Part shown: one piece after another, positions 16,412-27,794 of the stretch
Position numbering within the stretch: position 1 is the stretch's first letter
How the letters are laid out: the number at the start of each line of letters is the position of its first letter
NCBI GenBank assembly: GCA_963829355.1
Contig: CAWHHZ010000013.1
Coordinates: forward strand, 124,001 to 188,000
Direction of reading: 5' to 3'
DNA length: 64,000 bases
Source of the DNA: CAWHHZ01 sp963829355
Lineage (GTDB): Bacteria; Acidobacteriota; Thermoanaerobaculia; Gp7-AA8; JAHWKK01
The notes under the pieces: generated by a model
Told to the model about the DNA's origin: nothing
The model's input: the letters and a program-made list of their open reading frames with translations, nothing else
Databases searched by the model: none
Made by a program: the position numbers and the translations under genes

Positions 16412-17515
16412 GTGATCGGGTTTTCCGTCGAGCAGCGCGACGGAGATGCCCGGCTCGGGCGTCTTCGAACTTCCCACGGTGAGCTCCGGACGCCGTTCTT
16501 CATGCCTGTCGCCACGGCGGCCTCGGTGAAGAGTCTGACGACCGAGCACTTCCGCCAGCTCGGTTCGGGAATCGTTCTGTGCAACACGTATCATTTGATG
16601 CTGCGGCCCGGAATCGAGATTCTCGAGTCGGTCGGAGGGCTCCACTCATTCATGTCCTGGGACGGTCCGATCCTCACGGACTCGGGCGGCTTCCAGGTCT
16701 TCTCCCTCGGGGAGATCCGCAAGATTCGCGAAGAAGGCGTCGAGTTCAGGAGCCATCTGGACGGGAGCCCGATCTTTCTCTCTCCCGAGGTGTCGATCGA
16801 GATTCAGGAGCGGATGGGTGTCGACATCGCGATGGCATTCGATGAGTGTCCGGCCCCCGGTCTTTCCCCGGCGGAGGTGCGTCAATCGATGGACCTCACT
16901 CATCGATGGGCCGAACGCTCCCTGGCAGCCCGGCGCGGCATCTCGGCGCTGTTCGGTATCGTTCAGGGGGGCATCGACCTCGATCTCCGTGCGGAGTCGA
17001 TCGCTGCGATCTCTTCAATGGATTTCGACGGCGTTGCAATCGGCGGCCTTTCTGTAGGAGAGCAGAAAGAGGACATGATGCGCACGATCCGGTTCACCGC
17101 TCCGCGGCTGCCGGAGGAGAAACCGCGCTATCTGATGGGTGTCGGAACTCCCGAAGATATCGTCAACGCGGTGGAGGCCGGAGTCGACATGTTCGACTGC
17201 GTGATGCCGACGCGGAATGCCCGAAACGGAACCCTCTTTACCCGCGACGGGAAGATATCGATAAAAAACGCACGTTATCGAGACGACACTGAGCCCGTTG
17301 ACCGCGAATGCGGGTGTCTCACCTGCACGACTGTCAGTCGTGCCTATCTCAGGCACCTCTACACGAGCAGCGAGATTGCGGCTTCGGTTTACAACACCAT
17401 TCACAACCTACGCTTCTACCTTGACTTGATGGAGGGAATCCGACAGGCTATCGCGTCCCGCACATTCTCCCGGTTCCGGGAAAATTTCCTGTCGAGAGCA
17501 GACCAGACGTCATGA
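16412..17515 (+). CDS. tgt: Queuine tRNA-ribosyltransferase
   Basis: The 367-residue enzyme has TGT hallmarks: LTDSGGFQVFSL with the general-acid Asp, FDECPAPG, FGIVQGG, the nucleophile region FDCVMPTRNARNGTLFT and the zinc site CGCLTCTTVSRAYLRHL. It exchanges G34 for preQ1 in tRNAs for Asp, Asn, His and Tyr. The start is a GTG at 16412. Its stop overlaps the yajC start by ATGA, giving the common tgt-yajC-secD-secF order. Confidence 0.97.
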   Translation: MIGFSVEQRDGDARLGRLRTSHGELRTPFFMPVATAASVKSLTTEHFRQLGSGIVLCNTYHLMLRPGIEILESVGGLHSFMSWDGPILTDSGGFQVFSLGEIRKIREEGVEFRSHLDGSPIFLSPEVSIEIQERMGVDIAMAFDECPAPGLSPAEVRQSMDLTHRWAERSLAARRGISALFGIVQGGIDLDLRAESIAAISSMDFDGVAIGGLSVGEQKEDMMRTIRFTAPRLPEEKPRYLMGVGTPEDIVNAVEAGVDMFDCVMPTRNARNGTLFTRDGKISIKNARYRDDTEPVDRECGCLTCTTVSRAYLRHLYTSSEIAASVYNTIHNLRFYLDLMEGIRQAIASRTFSRFRENFLSRADQTS

Positions 17516-17823
17516 ATATCATTGCAGCAGCATCGAGTCCCGGTGGCCTCATGGCGCTCATCATCAATCTCGCGCCAATTCTGGTGGTCATCCTCATTTT
17601 CTATTTCCTGGTGATCGCGCCTGCAAACCGGCAGCGCAAACAGACCCAGGAGATGATCGCGGCTCTCAAGAAGGGTGACAAGGTCATCACGAGCGGCGGT
17701 ATCCACGGTCAGGTGCAGAGTGTCGAGGACGATGTCGTCCACCTCCGCATCGCTGACAACGTAAAAATCAAACTCTCGCGTTCGGCGGTTGCTGCCGTTG
17801 TAGACGGTACGCCGGCGAAGTGA
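17512..17823 (+). CDS. yajC: Sec translocon accessory protein YajC
   Basis: The 103-residue protein has one membrane helix (LAPILVVILIFYFLVIAP) followed by RKQTQEMIAALKKGDKVITS and GGIHGQV, the classic YajC core. It joins SecDF and YidC at the inner membrane. It overlaps tgt by 4 bp and lies 10 bp before secD. Confidence 0.96.
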   Translation: MNIIAAASSPGGLMALIINLAPILVVILIFYFLVIAPANRQRKQTQEMIAALKKGDKVITSGGIHGQVQSVEDDVVHLRIADNVKIKLSRSAVAAVVDGTPAK

Positions 17824-17833
17824 GGAGGAACTC

Positions 17834-19400
17834 GTGAACAAGTATCTCTGGAAAGTAATTGTGGTTCTGGCAGTGGCGGCGATGTTCATCTTCGCGCTGA
17901 TACCGACGGAGAGTGATCCCGAGCCGATCAATCTCGGTCTCGATCTCAAGGGCGGTACCGAACTGGTCATGGAGGTTCAGACGGCCGAGGCCGTCAAGAC
18001 CGAAGTCGACCAGTCGATGGAGCGCTTCCGGACCATCGCAGCAGATCAGGGCCTCCCGCGGCCGGACGTCAGAAGAATTCAGGACGCGAACGCCTTCGTG
18101 GTGATTCCTCCGCAGGATGTCCCGGCGGGGAACTACGAGCAGATCGCCGATGACTGGTTTCCGATCTTCAGCGTTGGCAGCACGAATGAAGGGTCTGAGG
18201 CTGGAGCTCACCAGCGCAGCGGTCAGCGATTTGTCGGATCAGTCGGTCCGGCAGGCGATCGAGACCATCAGGAACCGAATTGACGCGCTCGGTGTGGCAG
18301 AACCGGTCATCGCTCGTCAGGGCGGCACCAATGCGAACCGCATCTACATCCAGCTTCCCGGCGTCGATGATCCGGCGCGCGTGAAGGACATCATCAAGAC
18401 GACCGCGCAGCTCCAGTTCCGCATCGTCGAGGCGCAGGGGCAGACCGCGGAGGAGGCGCGCGCCGCGGCTCCGAATCCTTCGCTGGTCGATGTTCTCCCG
18501 GCTGACGCGCGTGACCAGTTCGGAAGAGTTACGGGCCGCACCTACTACGCCGTGCAGAAAGAGGTTCCTGTCACCGGTACGGATCTCAAGACTGCACGTG
18601 TGCAGAAGGGGCGGCTCGGCGAGCCGGTCGTCGGGTTCTCGATGACTCCCGAGGGCGCGGAGAAGTTCGGCACTTTGACGGGCAACAACATCAATCGTCA
18701 GCTCGCGATCGTTCTCGACGACAGAATCCAGTCCGCTCCCAACATCAACAGCCAGATCAAGAGCGACGGGATCATTGAAGGCAGCTTTTCTCAGCAGGAG
18801 GCGGCCGATCTTTCGCTGATCCTGCGCAGCGGCTCGCTCCCGGCCTCTCTGACGACGCTCGAAGAGCGCACCGTCGGACCCTCGCTCGGACTCGACTCGA
18901 TCCGAGCGGGTGTTACCGCCGCGGTTGCGGGTTTCATCGCCGTGCTCCTCATCATGCTGATCTACTACAAGGGGGCAGGGATCAACGCGGCGATCGCGCT
19001 GACGATGAATCTGATCATCCTCCTGGGAATGATGTCGTACTTCGGAGCCTCACTGACGCTTCCCGGCATCGCCGGCATCATCCTGACTCTCGCCATGGCC
19101 GTCGATTCGAATGTGCTGATCTTCGAGCGAATCCGAGAGGAACTGGCTGATGGGAAGTCGGTTCGAGCTTCGATCGATCAGGGATTCGCTCTCGCATTGA
19201 GCACGATCATCGACGCCAACGTCACGACCATGATCGCCGCACTGTTCCTCTTCCAGTTCGGAAGCGGTCCGGTCCGCGGCTTCGCCGTCACGCTTCTGAT
19301 CGGTCTCAGCGCGTCACTTTTCACGGCGCTCTTCGTGTCGCGCGTGATCTTCGATCTCATGTACAACAGAGGAAAAAGGCCGGAAAGCATCAGCATCTGA
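17834..19400 (+). CDS. secD: Protein translocase subunit SecD, frameshifted
   Basis: The first part (MNKYLWKVIVVLAVAAMFIF, then LGLDLKGGTELVMEV, the SecD D1 motif) and the second part (QAIETIRNRIDALGVAEPVI through six-helix membrane domain with GVTAAVAGFIAVLLIMLIYY and AMAVDSNVLIFERIREEL) lie in different frames. They meet near 18186-18194 in GAATGAAGGGTCTG. Adding one AG unit gives SVGSTNEEGLRLELTSAAV, a plausible continuous protein of about 520 residues. SecD with SecF uses the proton gradient to pull proteins out of the translocon. Start is a GTG after GAGGAGG. Confidence 0.9.
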
Positions 19401-19415
19401 GCGCCGGAGACAATC

Positions 19416-20594
19416 ATGTATATCTTCAAAGACATCCACTTCGACTTTCTCAAGTGGCGGATTCCGGTGGTGATCGCGTCGACGATCTTCATTCTGATCG
19501 GACTCGCGCTCATCATGACCCGCGGTCTCGGCCTCGGAATCGACTTCGCCGGCGGTGCCAACGTCGTGCTCCGCTTTCAGGAAACGCCGCCTCTCAACGA
19601 GCTCCGCACCGTCGTTGCCGACGCCACGATCCAGCAGTACGGATCAGAGGATGAGCACACGCTCCTGCTCAGACTTCCGCAGCAGGAGATCGAAGGAGAC
19701 TATGCGGGTGAGGTGGTCCGCAAGCTTCACGAGCAATTCAATCCTGCGGGAGCCGGCAAGCATGACCTGAACTATCAGGGCAGCGCTTCGCTCGCCGAGC
19801 TTCTCTCTGCTCAGGGAAATCTCTCCGCTGAACGGGCTGCAGTCATCGCCGAGGCGGTGATCGATCATCGCTCCGAAGTGGGCATCTACCATGACTTCGC
19901 TGAAGTCCGCGAAGTGGAAGGCGTCTCGCCTGCCATCGCGCAAACGCTCGAGCAGAACACCTATCTCGGCTCTTTCAACGTCCTGAGTCAGGAAACTGTC
20001 GGACCGCAGATTGGTCGTGAGCTTCAGAAGAAGGCTGCACTCGCCATCATCCTGTCGACCCTGGCCATGGGAATCTACATCGCGATCCGCTTCGACATCC
20101 GGTTCGGTGTGGCGGCGCTCCTCTGCCTGTTCCACGACGTCATGGTTGCACTGGCGTTCCTGGCCATCATCGGCGGTGAGCTGGAGATCATCACCATCGC
20201 TGCCTTTCTCATGATCGTCGGTTACTCGGTCAACGATACCGTCGTGATCTACGACCGTGTCCGTGAGAATGTCCGGAAGTACCGCGGCAAGATGGATTTC
20301 AACGATCTGACGAACCTCTCGATGAATCAGACGATCGCCCGCACCATTTTGACGACCGGGACGACGATCGCCGCCATCATCTGCCTTCTCGTGCTCGGTG
20401 GAGAAGTCATCCACACCTTCGCATGGATCCTTTTGATCGGAATGATCGCGGGAACATACTCCACGCTGTTCGTCGTCCCGACGATCGTTCTCGCGTGGAA
20501 CAATGTCGCCGACCGAAAGTCCGCCAAGGAGCTCGGAGGGCGGCGGAAGGCCTCCTCGTCGATTCCGAAAGCTGAGAATCACGCGAACGGATAG
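19416..20594 (+). CDS. secF: Protein translocase subunit SecF
   Basis: The 392-residue protein has the SecF order: N-terminal helix, LGIDFAGGANVVLRF (the SecF counterpart of the SecD motif), periplasmic P4-like segment, then five helices including RFDIRFGVAALLCLFHDVMV and VGYSVNDTVVIYDRVREN. The insert between them is longer than usual and includes a helix-hairpin-helix-like stretch (DFAEVREVEGVSPAIAQTLE). It follows secD by 15 bp and ends just before a terminator. Confidence 0.95.
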   Translation: MYIFKDIHFDFLKWRIPVVIASTIFILIGLALIMTRGLGLGIDFAGGANVVLRFQETPPLNELRTVVADATIQQYGSEDEHTLLLRLPQQEIEGDYAGEVVRKLHEQFNPAGAGKHDLNYQGSASLAELLSAQGNLSAERAAVIAEAVIDHRSEVGIYHDFAEVREVEGVSPAIAQTLEQNTYLGSFNVLSQETVGPQIGRELQKKAALAIILSTLAMGIYIAIRFDIRFGVAALLCLFHDVMVALAFLAIIGGELEIITIAAFLMIVGYSVNDTVVIYDRVRENVRKYRGKMDFNDLTNLSMNQTIARTILTTGTTIAAIICLLVLGGEVIHTFAWILLIGMIAGTYSTLFVVPTIVLAWNNVADRKSAKELGGRRKASSSIPKAENHANG

Positions 20595-20620
20595 ACTCCG
20601 ATCGTTTCGATTTTCAATGA

Positions 20621-20648
20621 AAACCCCGCCGACCCGGCGGGGTTTTTG
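20621..20648 (+). terminator. Rho-independent terminator after secF
   Basis: AAACCCCGCC GAC CCGGCGGGGTTTTTG forms a GC-rich hairpin with a T-run, about 27 bp after the secF stop. It closes the lolA-tgt-yajC-secDF operon. Confidence 0.9.
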
Positions 20649-20757
20649 TTTATGGCTGATACAGTACCCGGGTGAGACGGTCCGCACACGCTGATGTCAC
20701 GGCTGACACATCCGACGGACCCCTTTCCGATACACTCGCGACCGGAGAAGACCCTAT

Positions 20758-23031
<2,274 letters not shown>

Positions 23032-23053
23032 TTCGCAACTGCTGACCTGGCCT

Positions 23054-23435
23054 GTCATCCTGAGCGCGAGACTGTGTGAAAACGCCTCGTGAATCGAGGC
23101 TGTGACTTTGGAGTGCGGTGCTCGCCGGAGGACGAGCCCCGCTTTGGATCCCGTGGCAACCACCATCGAGGCCGCAATCGGGACCAGTCAGGAAATTTCC
23201 ACTGCAGCTTGCAACCCGCCGCAGCCCGTAAGGCGGCGTGATGTAAAGCTGAGCTCGTCCTTCGGCGAGCTCAGCACTCCAAAAAAGACGGTCGCGAAGC
23301 CGATCGGTTTTTCACACAGTCTGGCGCAGCGAAGGATCGGGTGCGTCCTGACTGTCGCGTTCTTTCCGTCCCGTCAGTCGGGCCGTACGCGATCCTTCGA
23401 CCGTCCTCCGCTGCGCTCCGGCGGCTCAGGATGAC
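23054..23435. repeat. Composite of R1 and R2 intergenic repeats
   Basis: The segment begins GTCATCCTGAGCGCGAG and ends GGCGGCTCAGGATGAC, the R1 ends. In the middle lies an R2 copy: TTTGGAGTGCGGTGCTCGCC near 23107 and GCTGAGCTCGTCCTTCGGCG near 23250, with a GGATCCCGTGGCAACCACCA stretch between. It fills the gap between maeB and mnmA, and no gene is visible in it. Confidence 0.8.
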
Positions 23436-23495
23436 AGTCCGGGCGAGCCCCGGCCCCCCGAATAACCCCCGCCCGCCCTCTGTTTTCCTCACTCC

Positions 23496-24647
23496 ATGGA
23501 TGCTACAGGCCGCATTGCCGTCGCCATGTCTGGCGGCGTCGATTCATCGACGACAGCGTATCTGCTCAAGAAGCAGGGATACGAAGTCGTCGGCATCTCG
23601 ATGCAGATGTACAACTCTCTCGACCGCGCCGAGACTGAGTTCGGGGGGTGCTGTACGCTCGATGATCTCGCCGACGCCCGCCGGGTCGCCTGGAAGCTCG
23701 ATATCCCGCATTTCGTCGTCAACATGGAGAGTGGATTTCACGAGAAGGTGATTCTCCCGTTCGTCCGTGACTACCTGAAGGGCTCCACACCGAGCCCCTG
23801 CGTGCTGTGCAACACGCACGTCAAGTTCGACTCGTTTCACCGGAAGGCGATCACGGCCGGGGCGAAGAAGGTGGCGACCGGGCACTATGCCCGCGTGACA
23901 CAGGCGGCAGACGGAACCTGGGAGCTCCGCAAGGCGCGTGATCTCGCGAAGGATCAGAGCTACTTTCTCTTCGAGCTCACTCAGGATCAGCTCTCTCACG
24001 CACTGTTTCCCCTGGGGGAGCTGACCAAGCCGGAAGTCCGCGCACTCGCCGGGGAAGCGGGATTGTCAGTGGCGACGAAGAAGGAGTCGTACGAGATCTG
24101 TTTTGTTCCGCAGAAGGACAGCTACGCCGCAATCGTGGCCGACGAGGCGAAAGCACTCATCGAGGAGGATGATCCTCTCGCACGATCGGTCGCCGCGGGT
24201 GAGGCGGGCGGAGAGATCGTCGATGCGGACGGAAATGTTCTGGGACATCATGACGGCTACTATCACTTCACGATCGGACAACGCCGCGGGATCGGTGTTG
24301 GTGGAGGGGCGGAGCGCTCCTACGTCATCGACATCAATCCGTACACGCGTCGGGTCGTCGTGGGCCCGGAGTCAGCCCTGGAGGAGATGGTGATCGAGTG
24401 CGAGCGGACCCATTGGATCTCGGGCAAGTCTTCAGACGGTCCGATCGAGATCGCCGCGCGCATCCGCTCCCGCGCCCCGGAAGTCGCCGCAACCGTCGAG
24501 CCGCTCGAGGATGGCCGCAGCCGCATCCGTTTCAGGTCACCCGTGCGCGCCGCCGCACCAGGTCAGGCAGTCGTGTTCTACCAGGACGATCTCTGCCTCG
24601 GTGGAGGATGGATCACCAGACCTGAGCCTGTCTCGCAGAGAGTTTGA
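23496..24647 (+). CDS. mnmA: tRNA 2-thiouridylase MnmA
   Basis: The 383-residue enzyme has the PP-loop AVAMSGGVDSSTTAYLL, the first catalytic cysteine in SPCVLCNTHVKF, GHYARVT, DQSYFLFEL, the second cysteine in SYEICFVP and GQRRGIGV. MnmA thiolates U34 of tRNAs for Lys, Glu and Gln, with sulfur relayed from a cysteine desulfurase. Length and motifs are normal. No desulfurase lies beside it. Confidence 0.96.
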   Translation: MDATGRIAVAMSGGVDSSTTAYLLKKQGYEVVGISMQMYNSLDRAETEFGGCCTLDDLADARRVAWKLDIPHFVVNMESGFHEKVILPFVRDYLKGSTPSPCVLCNTHVKFDSFHRKAITAGAKKVATGHYARVTQAADGTWELRKARDLAKDQSYFLFELTQDQLSHALFPLGELTKPEVRALAGEAGLSVATKKESYEICFVPQKDSYAAIVADEAKALIEEDDPLARSVAAGEAGGEIVDADGNVLGHHDGYYHFTIGQRRGIGVGGGAERSYVIDINPYTRRVVVGPESALEEMVIECERTHWISGKSSDGPIEIAARIRSRAPEVAATVEPLEDGRSRIRFRSPVRAAAPGQAVVFYQDDLCLGGGWITRPEPVSQRV

Positions 24648-24677
24648 CTGAAGGAGCCAAGCGCGCCGTCTGACAAG

Positions 24678-25842
24678 TCACGACGGCTGGTGCGGCAGGG
24701 TAACCGTGAATGTCGAGCCCCTTCCAGGATGAGATTCGACACGGATCATCCCGCCATGAGCTTCGATGAGCTGTTTGACGATAGTGAGTCCCAGACCGGT
24801 GCTTTTCTCGTTTTCGGTCGCCTTCGACTTTGTACGGGCAAAAGGCTGAAAGAGGTTCTCGAGGTCCTCCTTTTCCATCCCCACTCCCTCATCAGCGACC
24901 GAGATCAGAAGCCTGTCGCCATCTCGCCTCGCCGAGATTCTCACAACCGATCCCCGATGGGAGAACTTCAGGGCATTTGATACCAGATTTTGCAGGATCT
25001 GGCTCAGTTTTACGGGATCCGCCTGCACGAGGGGAAGATCAGCTTCACATTGGACTTCCAGCGCGATTTCCTTCTGCCGGGCGGCGGGTTCCAGGAGAGC
25101 GACTATCTCGTCGATCACGACTGCAGGCGCGAGCTCGTGCAGCTCCAGACGAATCCCGCTCTCGATGCTCGACAGATCGAGAACATCGTCGATGAGCCGG
25201 AGCATAGATGAAGAGCTCGATCGGATCTGTTCGAGAAGGACCCGCTGGTCGTCAGACATGCTTCTCTCCCTCGCCGATGAAGTTCGCGAGCATGATGATG
25301 GCGCCGATCGGGTTGCGCAGGTCGTGGGCCGCCATGCCGAGAAGTTGGTTCTTCCGCTCGTTCAGCCAGCGAAGCTCCGCATTCTGCTTGGCGACCTGCC
25401 GATGGAGAGTCGTGAGGTCGTTGTTGAGCCGCGACACCTCATCCCACAACTCGAGGGTGGCCCGGTCGGGTGTGGCAGCAGCGATGATCGCGGCCGCGGC
25501 ACCTGCTGCTTCCGGCGCGATCGTAGCGACGCGTTCCGCTGCGTCGCGAACGGCGGAGGGACGGTCTGCCGAGACGATCAGTACGTTCTCACTCACGGCT
25601 GCTCCGTAGACATGAGTGGAATTGCCACCTTCGAGTTGCAGCACCGTACAGGTGGCGGCTTTCCGTGCGTCATGGAGGAGCTGGAGGAGTTTCGCCTGCG
25701 ATTCCGCGACAAAGAGAAGCTGGAGCGTGTTGACGGTCTCGTCCTGCAGGCCGGGCTCGATCCATCTCCTGATCCGGCCGTTCAGGGCACAGATCAGGCT
25801 GAAGCTCTCATCTCCGTCCCGGTCGAGAAGCTGATCAGGCAT
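24678..25842 (-). CDS. Soluble histidine kinase of the B12 operon, frameshifted
   Basis: From an ATG at 25842, which overlaps the B12 gene stop by 8 bp, the protein has a 100-residue alpha/beta sensor region without membrane segments (FSLICALNGRIRRWIEPGL, LLFVAESQAKLLQLLHDARK), a coiled coil and HisKA with GMAAHDLRNPIGAIIMLANF. At 25254-25264 the frame changes inside HisKA, and the second half (LLEQIRSSSSSMLRLIDDVL), N box QNLVSNALKFSHRG and GVGMEKEDLENLFQPFARTK lie in the other frame. Adding one CA to AAGCATG restores a single kinase. It probably signals to the receiver protein at 27.4 kb. Confidence 0.8.
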
Positions 25843-26860
25843 CCGCAAACCGCGCCGCAGCCTCGACGGCTCCGCGCGCGTCCGAGGCACTGGCGTCAGC
25901 GCCGATCAGCCGGGTCAGCCGCTGACTGATTCTGAAAGGATATCCACCGATCAGAATGGGCAGGCTCTCGAGCGCGGGCTCACCTCTGATCCCTTCGATC
26001 AAAGTTCGGGCAGCGCCGAGATTTCCAGCAATCGTTGCAGACACGGCCAGGGCCGCTGGAGGTTCCTTCCGGAGCATCGTGAGTATGCTCTCGAGTGGAA
26101 TGTTCGATCCGAGGTACTGTGTATCCCAGCCGTCGATCTCGAGCAGGTCAGTAACCATCCTGAGGCCGATCTCGTGGAGCTCCTGTCCGGCGCAGGTTGC
26201 GACGAGACGTCGGCGCCCCGGATCTCCGGTCAAAAATCGCGGATAGAGTTGCGCCATCGCCGATTGTGTCGCCGCGGTGCAGAAATGCTCTTGTGCAACA
26301 CTGATCCGGTTGAGCTGCCAGAGGCGCCCAACCTCCTGCTGAACCGGCTCGAACACACGTAGGTACAGGTCAGGCAGCTCCAGGCCCGAGTCCGCTGCAG
26401 CTTCCACGAGTATCCGTGAGTCCCGATGACGGCCCGCCAGCAGAGCGTCCAGATAGTCCTGGGCAAGCGGAAGAGCCCCCTCGAGGAATGAGGACGGCTC
26501 CTCACCGAGCGATGAAAATCGTCCGAGTGCATCATCGAGAACACGTACGGCGGGTTCCGCAAGATCGAGCTCGGACGATTCAATGAGACTCTTCATCATC
26601 CGGAGATTGTCCTCGAGATCATCCGCGTCGATCCCGCGGCTCTCGAGCATCGTTCTCGCCCAGTCGACGTAATGGACGAAGATCGACGATTCCCCGAGCG
26701 AGGCGGATTCGGCGAGGAAAGAGAGATGGAACCGATTATCTTCGATACAGCGGACTCTTCCGATCACACCATATCTCTGGGCGAGCTCCGGCATGCGCGC
26801 GAGCTGCGCATCGGCGATCGGCTCGGCGAGTGTGAGAAAACCAGGAAGTGGTGAGCTCAT
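25835..26860 (-). CDS. Cobalamin-binding protein, CarH-like cap and B12 domains
   Basis: The 341-residue protein ends in a B12-binding fold: GQELHEIGLRMVTDLLEIDG carries the ExHxxG motif whose His is the lower cobalt ligand, followed by TQYLGSNIPLESIL, AVSATIAGNL and LIGGYPF. Before it is a helical cap domain with LWQLNRISVAQEHF, a Wx9EH motif like that of the photoreceptor CarH (third residue Phe instead of Glu). The N-terminal 130 residues are a globular domain I do not recognise, and no MerR-type DNA-binding region is present. It overlaps the ABM gene by ATGA and the kinase gene by 8 bp, so the products probably act together. Confidence 0.85.
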   Translation of the reverse strand: MSSPLPGFLTLAEPIADAQLARMPELAQRYGVIGRVRCIEDNRFHLSFLAESASLGESSIFVHYVDWARTMLESRGIDADDLEDNLRMMKSLIESSELDLAEPAVRVLDDALGRFSSLGEEPSSFLEGALPLAQDYLDALLAGRHRDSRILVEAAADSGLELPDLYLRVFEPVQQEVGRLWQLNRISVAQEHFCTAATQSAMAQLYPRFLTGDPGRRRLVATCAGQELHEIGLRMVTDLLEIDGWDTQYLGSNIPLESILTMLRKEPPAALAVSATIAGNLGAARTLIEGIRGEPALESLPILIGGYPFRISQRLTRLIGADASASDARGAVEAAARFADA

Positions 26861-27174
26861 GTGCTGAGATGCCTGAAGGTCCGGATCTCGGTTACGGAGG
26901 AATCGAGCTTCAGTCCATGCGGGATTTGCTTGTGTGAGTCGCGATAGGTGTGCCCCTTGTGCCAGGTGACGTAGCTCTGCTCATCGGTCCAGATCGTGAG
27001 AAGCCAGAACTCGGCTTCGTCCTCGGTAGGTGTGAAGACCTCCATGCGGACGAAGCCCGGAGCCCCGTCCACAAGGTGAGGACGGTTCCGGAACGCCTCG
27101 GCGACCTCGCCGTCCATTCCGTTCGCAACGCGAAATCGGCTGATGACGACAAAACCCGCTTCTGATGGAGTCAT
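26857..27174 (-). CDS. ABM-domain monooxygenase, HmoA/IsdG-like
   Basis: The 105-residue protein has the antibiotic-biosynthesis-monooxygenase fold: FVVISRFRVANGMDGEVAEA, GFVRMEVFTPTEDEAEFWLL and a helix SYVTWHKGHTYRDSH. Asn18, Trp71 and His81 are spaced much like the Asn/Trp/His triad of heme-degrading IsdG/MhuD enzymes. Other members are quinol oxidases. AAGGAGG lies 5 bp before the ATG. Its place between a receiver gene and a B12-binding gene hints at a tetrapyrrole-related role, which is inference. Confidence 0.8.
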   Translation of the reverse strand: MTPSEAGFVVISRFRVANGMDGEVAEAFRNRPHLVDGAPGFVRMEVFTPTEDEAEFWLLTIWTDEQSYVTWHKGHTYRDSHKQIPHGLKLDSSVTEIRTFRHLST

Positions 27175-27193
27175 GGAGCCTCCTTTCGAGTAC

Positions 27194-27583
27194 TCAACCG
27201 GGTACTCGTTCGCTGCGTGAGAGGACTTCAGTCACCCACTCACCCAGCCCGGACAGTGCACTCTTGTCGAACACGCGGATTCGATGCGACCACGCTTTCG
27301 CGACAATCGGGAAGCCGGTGACGAGCGCCGTTCTGGAAATGAACCGCTCTCCCAGTGCCTCGATCGATTCGAGAAGCTGCGGACCTCCGTGATCGGGAAG
27401 ATGGAGATCGGTGACGATCAGATCCGGATCTGTCTCCTCAATGAACACGATCGCGTCAGTGGCGTCTCTTCCGCCATGTCACTTCCAGGCCCCGCGCCTC
27501 GAGATAGCGTGAGAGGATATTTCCCCAGACGTCGTCGTCCTCGATGAGCAGGGCTCGCGGACGTGAAAGGTGCGAGGCGTCAC
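27194..27583 (-). CDS. Single-domain response regulator, frameshifted
   Basis: Receiver motifs lie in different frames: RALLIEDDDVWGNILSRYLE (acidic pocket) in one, then DAIVFIEETDPDLIVTDLHL (phospho-acceptor Asp) through VFDKSAL (conserved Lys) in another, ending at 27194. The break is near 27461-27475; one extra GA in AAGAGAC restores the order. The start is uncertain: a GTG at 27583 with AGGAAG upstream is best, but it needs a further one-base gap near 27556. With no output domain it would work by protein contact, as in CheY or Spo0F. It begins the four-gene B12 operon. Confidence 0.65.
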
Positions 27584-27704
27584 TGATTTTTCTTCCTGCG
27601 GATCCACGGGTACGATCATACGCCCTTGCTGGGGCCAGGGAAGTCTACGACCTTTTCGATCGCCACACACGTTCGTTCGCCCGACCACCGAACCGTCGCA
27701 AAAC

Positions 27705-27785
27705 TCAGCTGCTCCCGAGCCTCTGAACCCCTGAACTCCTGAACCTCTAACCCCTGAACCCCTGAACCTCTGAACCTCTAAACCG
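27705..27785. repeat. Degenerate tandem repeat (CCCTGAAC type)
   Basis: Imperfect 8- to 9-bp units such as CCTGAACCCCTGAACC and CCTCTAACCCC repeat in the gap between the response regulator and glmS. The rest of 27584-27794 has no visible gene. Confidence 0.7.
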
Positions 27786-27794
27786 TCTTTCTTC

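Noticed and set aside
18117..18190. A separate second gene for the SecD C-terminal part
   Set aside because: The first 25 codons in that frame do not resemble protein, and the SecD family is continuous across the junction when one AG is added.
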